From an uncultured Burkholderiales bacterium (GTDB lineage: Bacteria; Pseudomonadota; Gammaproteobacteria; Burkholderiales; Burkholderiaceae_C), in assembly GCA_903828695.1 (NCBI GenBank), contig CAIKNE010000016.1, positions 1 to 34,109 on the forward strand: a stretch of DNA of 34,109 nucleotides, written 5' to 3'. The position numbers and the translations under genes are program-made. This document shows positions 17,356 to 25,214 of this stretch, in pieces; position 1 is the stretch's first letter, and each line of letters begins with the position of its first letter. The notes below the pieces were generated by a model. That model did no database searches and was not told the origin of the DNA. It was given only the letters and a program-made list of their open reading frames with translations.

Positions 17356-18756
17356 ATGGCTGAATTTAAGGAAATTTCCCCTAACGCAAGCAACGGTGAG
17401 AAGCTGCTCAACTGGGTGGATAACAGATTCCCTCTCTCAAAAATGTACAAAGAGCACCTGTCTGAGTACTATGCGCCAAAGAACTTTAACTTCTTTTACT
17501 TCTTTGGTTCTTTGGCTATTTTGGTGCTTGTCATTCAGATTTTGACGGGTATCTTCTTGGTGATGCATTACAAGCCTGATGCTGCTGTGGCATTTGCCAG
17601 TGTTGAATACATCATGCGAGATGTGCCGTGGGGGTGGTTGATTCGTTACATGCACTCCACCGGGGCTTCTGCTTTCTTTATTGTTGTGTACATGCATATG
17701 TTCCGCGGACTGATCTACGGCTCTTACAGAAAGCCGCGCGAGTTGGTCTGGATTTTTGGATGCGCGATTTTCCTGTGTCTCATGGCTGAGGCCTTTATGG
17801 GTTATTTATTGCCATGGGGACAGATGAGCTATTGGGGTGCGCAGGTTATCGTTAATCTGTTTTCGGCAATTCCTTTTGTCGGACCAGATCTTGCGCTTTT
17901 GATTCGTGGTGATTACGTTGTTGGAGATGCAACTCTGAACCGATTCTTTAGCTTCCACGTGATTGCTGTGCCTTTGGTTCTGCTGGGACTTGTGGTGGCT
18001 CATATTATTGCGTTGCATGAGGTGGGGTCTAACAATCCTGACGGTGTTGAGATCAAGGCTAAGAAGGGTCCTGATGGACATCCTTTGGACGGAATTCCTT
18101 TCCATCCTTACTATACAGTTCACGATATTTTGGGTGTAACTGTATTCTTGTTGGTGTTTACGTCGATCATCTTCTTTGCGCCCGAGGTTGGCGGTTACTT
18201 CTTGGAGTACAACAACTTCATTCCTGCTGATCCGCTTAAAACTCCACTTCATATTGCTCCTGTTTGGTATTTCACGCCTTACTACTCCATGTTGCGTGCA
18301 ACAACGGATACGATGGTTAATGTGCTTAGTTTGATTGCTGCTGTAGCTGCTGGATTTGTTGTTCTCAAGACAGCGCTGAATACAAAAGGCAAGGCGATTA
18401 CAGTCGTTGGGGTTGCGATTTTGATTGTGCTCCTGAAAACATTTGACGCTAAATTTTGGGGAGTCGTTGTGATGGGCGGCGCCGTCGTTATGCTCTTTTT
18501 CTTGCCTTGGTTGGATCACAGTCCAGTCAAATCAATTCGATACAGACCTACTTGGCACAAATCTCTCTACGCAGTGTTCGTGGTGTTCTTTGTAGTATTG
18601 GGCTATCTTGGTATTCAGCCTCCCTCGGAAGTTGGAACATTGATTGCTCAAATCGGAACTATTTACTATTTCGGTTTCTTCTTGTTGATGCCTTGGTGGA
18701 CGCAACTCGGCAAATTTAAACAGGTGCCTGATCGTGTCACCTTTGAAGCTCATTGA
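17356..18756 (+). CDS. petB: Cytochrome b of the bc1 complex
   Basis: A full-length (466-residue) cytochrome b with about eight or nine membrane helices. The four haem-ligand histidines are His100 and His114 (first four-helix bundle) and His201 and His216, giving the usual 13- and 14-residue separations. The Qo-site motif is PVWY (302-305) instead of the common PEWY; this variant is known from beta- and gammaproteobacteria. A C-terminal set of helices follows WLDHSPVKSIRYRP. It catalyses quinol oxidation and quinone reduction across the inner membrane. An AGGAAG Shine-Dalgarno lies about 8 nt before the ATG. Confidence 0.98.
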   Translation: MAEFKEISPNASNGEKLLNWVDNRFPLSKMYKEHLSEYYAPKNFNFFYFFGSLAILVLVIQILTGIFLVMHYKPDAAVAFASVEYIMRDVPWGWLIRYMHSTGASAFFIVVYMHMFRGLIYGSYRKPRELVWIFGCAIFLCLMAEAFMGYLLPWGQMSYWGAQVIVNLFSAIPFVGPDLALLIRGDYVVGDATLNRFFSFHVIAVPLVLLGLVVAHIIALHEVGSNNPDGVEIKAKKGPDGHPLDGIPFHPYYTVHDILGVTVFLLVFTSIIFFAPEVGGYFLEYNNFIPADPLKTPLHIAPVWYFTPYYSMLRATTDTMVNVLSLIAAVAAGFVVLKTALNTKGKAITVVGVAILIVLLKTFDAKFWGVVVMGGAVVMLFFLPWLDHSPVKSIRYRPTWHKSLYAVFVVFFVVLGYLGIQPPSEVGTLIAQIGTIYYFGFFLLMPWWTQLGKFKQVPDRVTFEAH

Positions 18757-18777
18757 ACCAGGGTTAAGGTGAAAAAT

Positions 18778-19539
18778 ATGAAAAAACTATTACTAATCCT
18801 TATTGCTACTATCTCTCTTGTTGGGGCTAATGTTGCTGGTGCCAATGAGGGTGGTTTTAACTGGGATAAAGCTCCTAACAACACGACAGATTTAGCTTCG
18901 CTTCAGCGCGGTGCAAAGCTGTTTGTTAATTACTGTTTAAATTGTCACTCCGCTGCCTTCATGCGGTACAACCGATTAAAAGATATTGGTATAACTGAGC
19001 AACAAATCAAAGAAAACTTGCTTTTCACCACCGACAAGGTGGGAGACACAATGAAGGCCAATATTGACCCTAAACAAGCTAAGGCTTGGTTTGGTGCCAA
19101 TCCACCCGATTTGAGCGTTATCGCTCGTTCACGCTCAAGCCACGCGGGCAGTGGTGGTGATTACATTTACACCTATCTCAGAACTTACTACCGCGACTCA
19201 ACTAAGGCCACCGGTTGGAATAATCTGGCTTACCCAAATGTAGCAATGCCAAATGTGCTTTGGGAGCTTCAAGGAACTCGTCATCCCGTTTACACAAAAC
19301 AAGAAGTACACGGCGAAGAGGTTGAAGTCTTCAATGGTTGGGAGCAAGATACGCCCGGGCAGTTAAGCAGTACAGAATACGATCAAGCTGTAGGTGATCT
19401 AGTCAATTATTTGCAGTGGATGGCTGAACCCGCTCAAAACACTCGCGTGCGTGTGGGTGTGTGGGTTGTCCTCTTCTTACTGTGTTTCGCCTTCATCGCT
19501 TGGCGTTTAAATGCTGCGTATTGGAAAGATATTCGCTAA
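18778..19539 (+). CDS. petC: Cytochrome c1 of the bc1 complex
   Basis: A 253-residue cytochrome c1. A Sec-type signal peptide (MKKLLLILIATISLVGANVAGA, likely cleaved after AGA) precedes the mature NEGGFNWDKAP start typical of beta-proteobacterial c1. The haem-attachment motif is CLNCH (53-57), the Met ligand region lies near NVAMPNVLWELQG, and a C-terminal membrane anchor (VGVWVVLFLLCFAFIAW) ends the protein. I use the ATG at 18778 because AAGG lies about 9 nt upstream; a GTG at 18769 is in frame but would add three residues ahead of the signal peptide. Confidence 0.96.
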   Translation: MKKLLLILIATISLVGANVAGANEGGFNWDKAPNNTTDLASLQRGAKLFVNYCLNCHSAAFMRYNRLKDIGITEQQIKENLLFTTDKVGDTMKANIDPKQAKAWFGANPPDLSVIARSRSSHAGSGGDYIYTYLRTYYRDSTKATGWNNLAYPNVAMPNVLWELQGTRHPVYTKQEVHGEEVEVFNGWEQDTPGQLSSTEYDQAVGDLVNYLQWMAEPAQNTRVRVGVWVVLFLLCFAFIAWRLNAAYWKDIR

Positions 19540-19555
19540 AGATCTAAGGGATTTG

Positions 19556-19610
19556 GGTTGTGCATCATAAAAAAGGCACAACCTAGTACCTAGGTTAAAT
19601 GTCTATTTAT
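19556..19610 (+). terminator. Two hairpins after petC, possible weak terminator
   Basis: GGTTGTGC (19556-19563) pairs with GCACAACC (19576-19583) around a 12-nt loop, and directly after it ACCTAG-TAC-CTAGGT (19581-19595) forms a second hairpin that shares the first hairpin's last three bases. A T-rich but interrupted stretch follows from about 19602. The position at the end of petABC fits attenuation or mRNA 3'-end stabilisation; the missing immediate U run makes strong termination doubtful. Confidence 0.4.
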
Positions 19611-19710
19611 TTTTGCTACTGACTTCTCTACAATTTTTAGAGATTTGTAGCCTTTTAAAGCGATGGGAATCTTCCCCTCGCTGTTCTTATTTACTGGAGA
19701 GCTAAATCCT

Positions 19711-20322
19711 ATGATGGTCTTATATTCTGGGACAACTTGTCCCTTTTCTCATCGTTGCCGTTTCGTTTTGTTTGAAAAAGGAATGGACTTCGAAATTCGG
19801 GATGTTGACCTGTACAACAAACAAGAAGACATAAATGTCATGAACCCTTATGGTCAGGTTCCCATTTTGGTTGAGCGTGATTTAATCCTTTATGAGTCAA
19901 ATATTATCAATGAATACATTGATGAACGCTTTCCTCATCCACAGTTAATGCCCGGAGACCCAGTTGACCGTGCTCGTGTAAGATTGTTCTTGTTGAATTT
20001 TGAAAAAGAGTTATTCACAAACGTCAGTTTGCTGGAGAATAGGGGTGCCAAACCCAATGACAAATCATTGGATAAAGCGCGCTCCCACATCCGCGACAGG
20101 TTGACGCAATTGGCTCCAGTCTTTTTAAAGAACAAGTTTATGCTCGGCGAGAATTTCTCGATGCTTGACGTGGCTATCGCGCCATTATTGTGGCGTTTGG
20201 ATCACTACGAGATTGAGTTGTCTAAGAATGCTGCTCCACTTTTAAAGTACGCTGAGCGTATTTTCTCAAGACCTGCTTACATTGAGGCTTTAACGCCTTC
20301 AGAGAAAGTGATGAGAAAGTAA
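19711..20322 (+). CDS. sspA: Stringent starvation protein A
   Basis: A 203-residue GST-fold protein that in E. coli binds RNA polymerase and helps acid and stationary-phase survival. The thioredoxin-like N-terminal half has LYSGTTCPFSHRCRFVLFEKG and the NPYGQVPILVERDLILYESNII segment; the helical C-terminal half has FMLGENFSMLDVAIAPLLWRLDHY. I start it at the ATG at 19711 (MMVLYSG), with GGAG about 12 nt upstream; the in-frame ATG at 19663 would add 16 non-conserved residues. petABC-sspA-sspB is a conserved betaproteobacterial order. TACAAT (19629-19634) is a possible -10 box upstream. Confidence 0.95.
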   Translation: MMVLYSGTTCPFSHRCRFVLFEKGMDFEIRDVDLYNKQEDINVMNPYGQVPILVERDLILYESNIINEYIDERFPHPQLMPGDPVDRARVRLFLLNFEKELFTNVSLLENRGAKPNDKSLDKARSHIRDRLTQLAPVFLKNKFMLGENFSMLDVAIAPLLWRLDHYEIELSKNAAPLLKYAERIFSRPAYIEALTPSEKVMRK

Positions 20323-20400
20323 ATCATTAGGTCCTCAGTTGGTGATATATTAAGATCACTTACTGTTGACTTAGTGGATTTAACGATCCGCACCCCCTTT

Positions 20401-20961
20401 ATGAAAAACGCGCTACAAACCGCCTCTACAAGACCTTACCTAATTAGAGCCTTGTTTGAGTGGTGTAATGACAATGCGTTCACGCCCTACATTGCTGTAA
20501 AAGTTGATGCTGGCGTGCAAGTTCCAAAGGAGTATGTTCAAAACGGTGAAATCGTCTTGAATATTAGTCTCGAAGCCACAAGCGGGCTTCAGTTGGGAAA
20601 TGATTTCGTAGAATTTAAAGCCCGCTTCGGTGGAACTCCTCGACAAATTATTGTCCCAATTGGGCAGGTCATCGCCATTTATGCGAGGGAAAACGGGCAG
20701 GGAATGGCTTTCCCGGCCCCTACGCCAAGTTCGCAGGCAGATCCGGGTTTGGGTAAATCTTCAACAGAAACCCAAACGATGGGTCCTGGACCTTCACCGC
20801 TTACTCTCATGACCAATGAGGAGAGTCTTGATTCGAAGAACTCAAAAGATAAAGGTGTCAAGCTAGAGGGGGTTGAGAGCAGTTCCGAGACGGCGCCATT
20901 GAATCCTACCTCGACACCAACACCTGGAAACGGTCGCCCTAAATTAACGCTTATTAAATAG
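20401..20961 (+). CDS. sspB: ClpXP adaptor SspB (stringent starvation protein B)
   Basis: A 186-residue SspB. The folded N-terminal domain (about 8-107) binds ssrA-tagged proteins and contains TRPYLIRALFEWCNDNAFTP, then VQNGEIVLNIS and IIVPIGQVIAIYAREN. A long Pro/Ser/Glu-rich linker ends in GNGRPKLTLIK, which resembles the E. coli C-terminal ClpX-docking tail (GGRPALRVVK). It delivers substrates to ClpXP. I use the ATG at 20401; a GTG at 20374 is in frame but the added residues are not family-like. It is probably cotranscribed with sspA (78-bp gap). Confidence 0.94.
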   Translation: MKNALQTASTRPYLIRALFEWCNDNAFTPYIAVKVDAGVQVPKEYVQNGEIVLNISLEATSGLQLGNDFVEFKARFGGTPRQIIVPIGQVIAIYARENGQGMAFPAPTPSSQADPGLGKSSTETQTMGPGPSPLTLMTNEESLDSKNSKDKGVKLEGVESSSETAPLNPTSTPTPGNGRPKLTLIK

Positions 20962-21102
20962 GCGCGATTGCCAGATTAGTTCTTGTCGGATGTGTGTGTT
21001 TTGCGTCCAAACGCCATAAAGTCGTAGACAAACAACTCATTGAGCAGTCTCTTTGAGTGGTTTTAAAAAATAATTGCGACTTTTGGTTACAATATCAACC
21101 GT

Positions 21103-21178
21103 GCCCCCTTAGCTCATCTGGTAGAGCAACTGATTTGTAATCAGTAGGTGGTCTGTTCGAGTCGGACAGGGGGCACCA
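21103..21178 (+). tRNA. tRNA-Thr(UGU)
   Basis: A complete 76-nt cloverleaf. The acceptor stem is GCCCCCT/AGGGGGC, the D arm GCTC/GAGC, the anticodon stem ACTGA/TCAGT with loop TTTGTAA (anticodon TGT), and the T arm GTCTG-TTCGAGT-CGGAC. The discriminator base is A and the CCA end is encoded (21176-21178). A TACAAT -10-like box lies at 21088-21093; no good -35 is visible. CACCTT/AAGGTG (21177-21182/21189-21194) forms a small hairpin immediately downstream. Confidence 0.98.
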
Positions 21179-21228
21179 CCTTCTACGAAAGGTGTATTAA
21201 ATTAGCTCAAGATATAGAGCAAAAAATA

Positions 21229-21663
21229 CTACTTACCTTCGATCTTTAATCGAATGGTTTGAACCCTAAATCCCTTACTCCTTAAATGCGCAGCCAGTGC
21301 AGGCAACATTTGCTTGAGTTTGGCCATGACGGAATTATTGGGCACCAAAAGACACCATGTCTCACCCTCAAGAGTGCTGGGTTTTACGGCGTCCCTGAAC
21401 TGTGGGGGTAACAAAGATTTGATGGCATAAAGACGTTGTTCCGAGTCACGCGCCAGCTCAAGAAGGTGAGCCAGAATGGGGGCGTTGCTAATTGCTTTTG
21501 CCGCCAGTTGAGGCTTGCCTCTTAAAAGTGGGGCAGAGTAGGGGACTTTAGAGTATCCCAAAGCCCTATAAGCGGCAAGTGCACTACGGTGGGTGCTTGT
21601 CGGGGACGCAAGCTCACCCGTTGCGGGTGGCTTAGATGAGTTCGGTAAAGGGGGTTGCGTCAT
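21229..21663 (-). CDS. DciA-type protein (DUF721), putative replicative-helicase loader
   Basis: A 144-residue protein with a disordered, Pro/Ser/Thr-rich N-terminus and a C-terminal KH-like domain typical of DUF721/DciA: about 70 residues with FRDAVKPSTLEGETWCLLVPNNSVMAKLKQMLPALAAHL and a final beta strand GFRVQTIRLKIE. DciA proteins help load DnaB in bacteria lacking DnaC. DUF721 genes next to secA are common in proteobacteria, which supports the call. It is divergent from secA. I prefer the ATG at 21663; a GTG two codons upstream (21669) is also possible. Sequence identity to the family looks loose, so this is moderately confident. Confidence 0.72.
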   Translation of the reverse strand: MTQPPLPNSSKPPATGELASPTSTHRSALAAYRALGYSKVPYSAPLLRGKPQLAAKAISNAPILAHLLELARDSEQRLYAIKSLLPPQFRDAVKPSTLEGETWCLLVPNNSVMAKLKQMLPALAAHLRSKGFRVQTIRLKIEGK

Positions 21664-21726
21664 AGTCACATTATCGCTTTGGTAGCCAGGTTAAAATATA
21701 AATCTTTCATAAGGAACCTGCATTCA

Positions 21727-21747
21727 AGCCCCAAATTTTTAGGGGCT
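21727..21747 (+). promoter_or_regulatory. secA: Hairpin in the secA leader
   Basis: AGCCCC (21727-21732) and GGGGCT (21742-21747) form a perfect GC-rich 6-bp stem with an AT-rich 9-nt loop, ending 18 nt before the secA ATG and just upstream of the AGGG ribosome-binding site. It is too close to the start to be followed by a terminator U run. A leader structure that tunes translation or mRNA decay is plausible but unproven. No secM-like ORF is present. Confidence 0.45.
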
Positions 21748-21765
21748 AAGAGTTGCAGATAGGGC

Positions 21766-24516
21766 ATGGCTTTTAATTTACTCACAATGATCTTTGGTAG
21801 TCGCAACGAGCGACTACTCAAGCAATTTCAAAAATCTGTAACTGCAGTTAACGCATTAGAGAGCTCCATTGAGCAACTTAGTGATGAGCAGTTGCGGGGT
21901 AAGACCCAGGAGTTTAGAGCTCGGATCGCAGGCGGTGAGACGTTAGATGATCTCCTTGTTGAGGCGTTCGCTGTTGTTCGAGAAGGCTCAAAGCGGGTCA
22001 TGAAAATGAGGCACTTTGATGTGCAGCTCTTGGGCGGTATATCGCTACATCAGGGTAATATCTCAGAGATGCGCACTGGCGAGGGTAAGACCCTCACCGC
22101 TACCTTAGCTGTTTATCTTAATGCCCTAGCAGCCAAGGGGGTGCATGTCGTCACTGTGAACGATTATTTGGCAAACAGGGATGCCCAATGGATGGGTAAG
22201 TTGTATAACTTTCTAGGTCTTAGTGTTGGGGTGAACTTGCCCCAGATGTCTCGGCCTGAGAAGCAGGCCGCTTACAACTCGGATATTACATACGGGACCA
22301 ATAACGAATTTGGATTTGATTATTTGCGCGACAACATGGTCTACGAACAGGCTGACCGTGTTCAACGACCTTTGAATTACGCCATTGTCGATGAGGTTGA
22401 TTCCATATTGATTGATGAGGCGAGAACGCCTTTGATCATAAGTGGGCAAGCTGAAGACCATACACAGATGTATTTGGCGATTAACCAAGCTGTTCCGCAT
22501 TTGGTTAAACAAGAGGGGGAGGAGGATCTGCGAACCGGAGAGGGCATCATCACACCGGGGGACTTTACGGTGGATGAGAAGTCGCATCAGGTTTTCTTGA
22601 CCGAGCAAGGGCACGAAAATGCTGAGCGTATTTTGACTGAGATGGGCCTCCTACCAGAAGGTGCCTCTTTATATGATCCAGCAAACATTGGATTAATGCA
22701 CCACATGTATGCGGCATTGCGTGCGCATCACCTGTACTTTAAAGATCAACATTATGTGAACCAAGGCGGTGAGATCGTGATCGTCGATGAGTTCACAGGT
22801 CGATTGATGACGGGGCGGCGTTGGAGTGATGGATTGCATCAGGCAGTTGAAGCTAAAGAGGGCGTAAAAATTCAAGCAGAAAATCAAACGCTTGCCTCTA
22901 TCACGTTCCAAAACTATTTCCGCCTCTACAAGAAGCTTGCCGGAATGACGGGTACAGCGGATACAGAGGCGTATGAGTTCCAGGAAATTTATGGTCTCGA
23001 GACCATTGTTATACCTCCCAACCGTATCAGCCGAAGAGAGGATCAACTCGACCGCGTTTACAAAACAACGCAGGAGAAGTACAAGGCAGCAATTGACGAT
23101 ATTCGTGAGTGTCACGAAAGAGGCCAGCCAGTGCTGGTTGGAACCACATCAATTGAGAACTCAGAGTTGATTGCTGCAATGCTTGAGAAAGCAAAGCTAC
23201 CGCATCAAGTTTTAAATGCCAAGCAGCATGAGCGGGAAGCAGAAATCATTGCCCAAGCAGGGGCTGAGCGCTCTATTACGATTGCCACTAATATGGCGGG
23301 GCGTGGAACGGATATTGTTTTGGGCGGAAATATTGAGAAATTGATCTCCGCGGTTGAGGCCAATGAGGCGCTCTCTGAGCAAGAGCGCGTGCAGGAGATA
23401 CAAAAGCTTAAAGCCAAGTGGGCCGTAGACCATGAGAGAGTGAAGTCTTTGGGCGGCTTGAGAATCATTGCTACAGAGAGACATGAGTCAAGGCGAATTG
23501 ATAACCAGTTGCGCGGTCGATCTGGCCGGCAAGGAGATCCTGGATCATCACGCTTTTATTTGAGCTTAGATGATTCGTTGATGCGCATATTTGCTGGCGA
23601 CAGAGTGAAAGCGATCATGGATCGTCTCAATATGCCTGAGGGAGAAGCCATTGAGGCTGGAATTGTGACCCGCAGCATTGAGAGTGCGCAAAGAAAGGTT
23701 GAGGCAAGGAATTTTGATATTCGCAAACAACTGCTCGAATACGACGATGTATCCAATGATCAGCGAAAAGTCATCTACCAACAGCGCAATGACATATTAG
23801 ATACCTCTGACTTGTCGGCGCAGATTGATTCTTTGCGTGAAGGCACTTTTAGTGATCTCGTGCGTCATTACGTCCCACTTGAGTCAGTTGAGGAGCAGTG
23901 GAATATTGCAGGCTTGGAGGATGTGTTGCAAAAGGATTGGAGGCTCCCCCTTGAGATCCAAAGTTTCATAGATGCAGCTGATTCAATTGATGCTGAGAAC
24001 GTTTTAGAGTTGGTGGTGAGCCGAGCAAATGAGGCGTTTCAGGCTAAGATCAAAGATGTTGGCGCAGAGCAGTTCACGCCTTTCATGCGAATGGTGCTCT
24101 TACAAAGCATAGACACTCACTGGAGAGAGCATCTATCGGCGTTGGATTACTTGCGCCAAGGAATTCATCTGCGAGGTTATGCACAAAAGCAACCTAAACA
24201 AGAGTACAAGCGTGAAGCATTTGAGCTCTTTGGACAACTCCTTGATCAGGTGAAGGAGGAGGTGACTCGAATACTCATGACTGTAGAGGTTCAGTCTGGA
24301 GAGCAGTTAGAGCAAGCTGCTAATAAAATTGAAGAACGAGCAGAGGATCTTAAAAATATTACTTATACCTCACCCACAGAAACTGGCGAAGAAGCGGTGA
24401 CATCACAAGACTCCGTTGTGCAGGGCGCACAAGGTTTCCCGTCAACTGGGCGTAATGAGCCCTGTCCCTGCGGAAGTGGAAAGAAATACAAGCACTGCCA
24501 TGGGCGGTTAAATTGA
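21766..24516 (+). CDS. secA: Preprotein translocase ATPase SecA
   Basis: A full-length 916-residue SecA motor that drives proteins through SecYEG. Visible are the Q-motif region ([19 protein letters not shown]), Walker A MRTGEGKT (102-109), the [13 protein letters not shown] helicase motif, the preprotein cross-linking region, [15 protein letters not shown] and the helicase VI region [17 protein letters not shown]. The C-terminal zinc-binding tail has [13 protein letters not shown] (Cys900, Cys902, Cys911, His912) that contacts SecB. The start ATG at 21766 begins with a normal [17 protein letters not shown] strong terminator follows 48 bp after the stop. Confidence 0.99.
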   Translation: MAFNLLTMIFGSRNERLLKQFQKSVTAVNALESSIEQLSDEQLRGKTQEFRARIAGGETLDDLLVEAFAVVREGSKRVMKMRHFDVQLLGGISLHQGNISEMRTGEGKTLTATLAVYLNALAAKGVHVVTVNDYLANRDAQWMGKLYNFLGLSVGVNLPQMSRPEKQAAYNSDITYGTNNEFGFDYLRDNMVYEQADRVQRPLNYAIVDEVDSILIDEARTPLIISGQAEDHTQMYLAINQAVPHLVKQEGEEDLRTGEGIITPGDFTVDEKSHQVFLTEQGHENAERILTEMGLLPEGASLYDPANIGLMHHMYAALRAHHLYFKDQHYVNQGGEIVIVDEFTGRLMTGRRWSDGLHQAVEAKEGVKIQAENQTLASITFQNYFRLYKKLAGMTGTADTEAYEFQEIYGLETIVIPPNRISRREDQLDRVYKTTQEKYKAAIDDIRECHERGQPVLVGTTSIENSELIAAMLEKAKLPHQVLNAKQHEREAEIIAQAGAERSITIATNMAGRGTDIVLGGNIEKLISAVEANEALSEQERVQEIQKLKAKWAVDHERVKSLGGLRIIATERHESRRIDNQLRGRSGRQGDPGSSRFYLSLDDSLMRIFAGDRVKAIMDRLNMPEGEAIEAGIVTRSIESAQRKVEARNFDIRKQLLEYDDVSNDQRKVIYQQRNDILDTSDLSAQIDSLREGTFSDLVRHYVPLESVEEQWNIAGLEDVLQKDWRLPLEIQSFIDAADSIDAENVLELVVSRANEAFQAKIKDVGAEQFTPFMRMVLLQSIDTHWREHLSALDYLRQGIHLRGYAQKQPKQEYKREAFELFGQLLDQVKEEVTRILMTVEVQSGEQLEQAANKIEERAEDLKNITYTSPTETGEEAVTSQDSVVQGAQGFPSTGRNEPCPCGSGKKYKHCHGRLN

Positions 24517-24563
24517 AGATGGAATGATCAAAGCGTAATGATCTAGAAGCGTTAATTTTTGTT

Positions 24564-24609
24564 CGGGGGGATTGAATAGAAGTATTCAATCCCCCCGTTT
24601 TATTTTTTT
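24564..24609 (+). terminator. secA: Strong intrinsic terminator of secA
   Basis: A perfect 15-bp stem (24564-24578 with 24583-24597; arms start with CGGGGGG and end with CCCCCCG) closes a GAAG tetraloop and is followed by TTTTATTTTTTT. This is a textbook Rho-independent terminator and marks the end of the secA unit and the left border of the accessory segment. Confidence 0.96.
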
Positions 24610-24780
24610 CAACCCTAACCAAAGAAAAACTAAAGATAGTTATTCATCCTCTGACGGTGGTCAGATTTTTCTGAGGTGAGCCTTAGATAATAATGTCATC
24701 ATCAATATGGATAAAAATCTTAAAAATTGCTTGTCTTATGTTCGGTTACGAACTAATGCAAGGTCATATCGTCCTTAAAA

Positions 24781-24829
24781 TTAGGTTTCGAAAAGATGTA
24801 TTTTCAAGACATCTTTAGGTTAAGAAAAG
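24781..24829. promoter_or_regulatory. Direct repeats with an intervening dyad upstream of the winged-helix gene
   Basis: TTAGGTTTCGAAAAG (24781-24795) and TTAGGTTAAGAAAAG (24815-24829) are 15-bp direct repeats differing at two central bases, 34 bp apart start to start. Between them, AAAGATGT (24792-24799) and ACATCTTT (24809-24816) form an inverted repeat that overlaps both copies. The element ends 37 bp before the ATG of the winged-helix gene, which is where an autoregulatory operator would be expected. Nothing else is visible in 24610-24866, and no clear promoter hexamers. Confidence 0.45.
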
Positions 24830-24866
24830 TCAAGCTCAGTAGCACTTTAGAGTTTATTATGAAACA

Positions 24867-25193
24867 ATGGACTCTCATATTAAAAATCACTATACAGTTC
24901 TTATCAAAAAGCAGAACATACTCAAAAATGAATTCCCAAGCGACTCATTCCTAATTAGCTATGATTTGATATTATTTGTCTGTGAGCAAAATACTTTAGG
25001 TTTAGAGGTTAACGTTAAAAACTTATTTCTCTCTGCTAGCCACAGCTACTCCGCTGTTAGGCATCACTATTTGAGTTTACTTGAGAGCGGATATATTCGA
25101 TCCGAATTTAAACCCAACAATAAAAAAACAAAGCTGCTCTTTGCAACAGATAAGAGTTTCGCATTGATCGAAAAAATCCTTGAATGTATTTAG
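24867..25193 (+). CDS. Small winged-helix (MarR-like) DNA-binding protein
   Basis: A 108-residue basic protein with high Lys/Asn/Ile content and AT-rich codons unlike its neighbours. Residues about 50-100 fit a winged helix: a helix (VKNLFL), a turn with a Ser-rich recognition helix (SASHSYSAVRHHYLSLLESG), then YIRSEFKPNNKKTKLLFATD as the wing, and a closing helix (KSFALIEKILECI). This resembles the MarR/DUF24-like pattern but lacks the long dimerisation helices of full MarR proteins. I do not recognise a named family. It probably represses or activates an unknown target; the repeats just upstream suggest self-control. Its stop is 21 bp from the convergent stop of the TPR-glycosyltransferase gene. 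Confidence 0.6.
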   Translation: MDSHIKNHYTVLIKKQNILKNEFPSDSFLISYDLILFVCEQNTLGLEVNVKNLFLSASHSYSAVRHHYLSLLESGYIRSEFKPNNKKTKLLFATDKSFALIEKILECI

Positions 25194-25214
25194 TCGGTGG
25201 TGATGTTTGAGCCG

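Noticed and set aside
17806-18519. Long (237-codon) minus-strand open frame inside petB
   Set aside because: The composition (many Asn, His, Gln, Arg) is the usual shadow of a membrane-protein gene read backwards; petB is certain.
17356-18756. PVWY instead of PEWY at the cytochrome b Qo site
   Set aside because: This variant is already known in beta- and gammaproteobacteria, so it is a lineage marker and not a novelty.
24841-24956. Short frame starting at ATG 24859, eight bases before the winged-helix ATG
   Set aside because: It stops after about 30 codons in another frame and resembles no leader peptide that I recognise.
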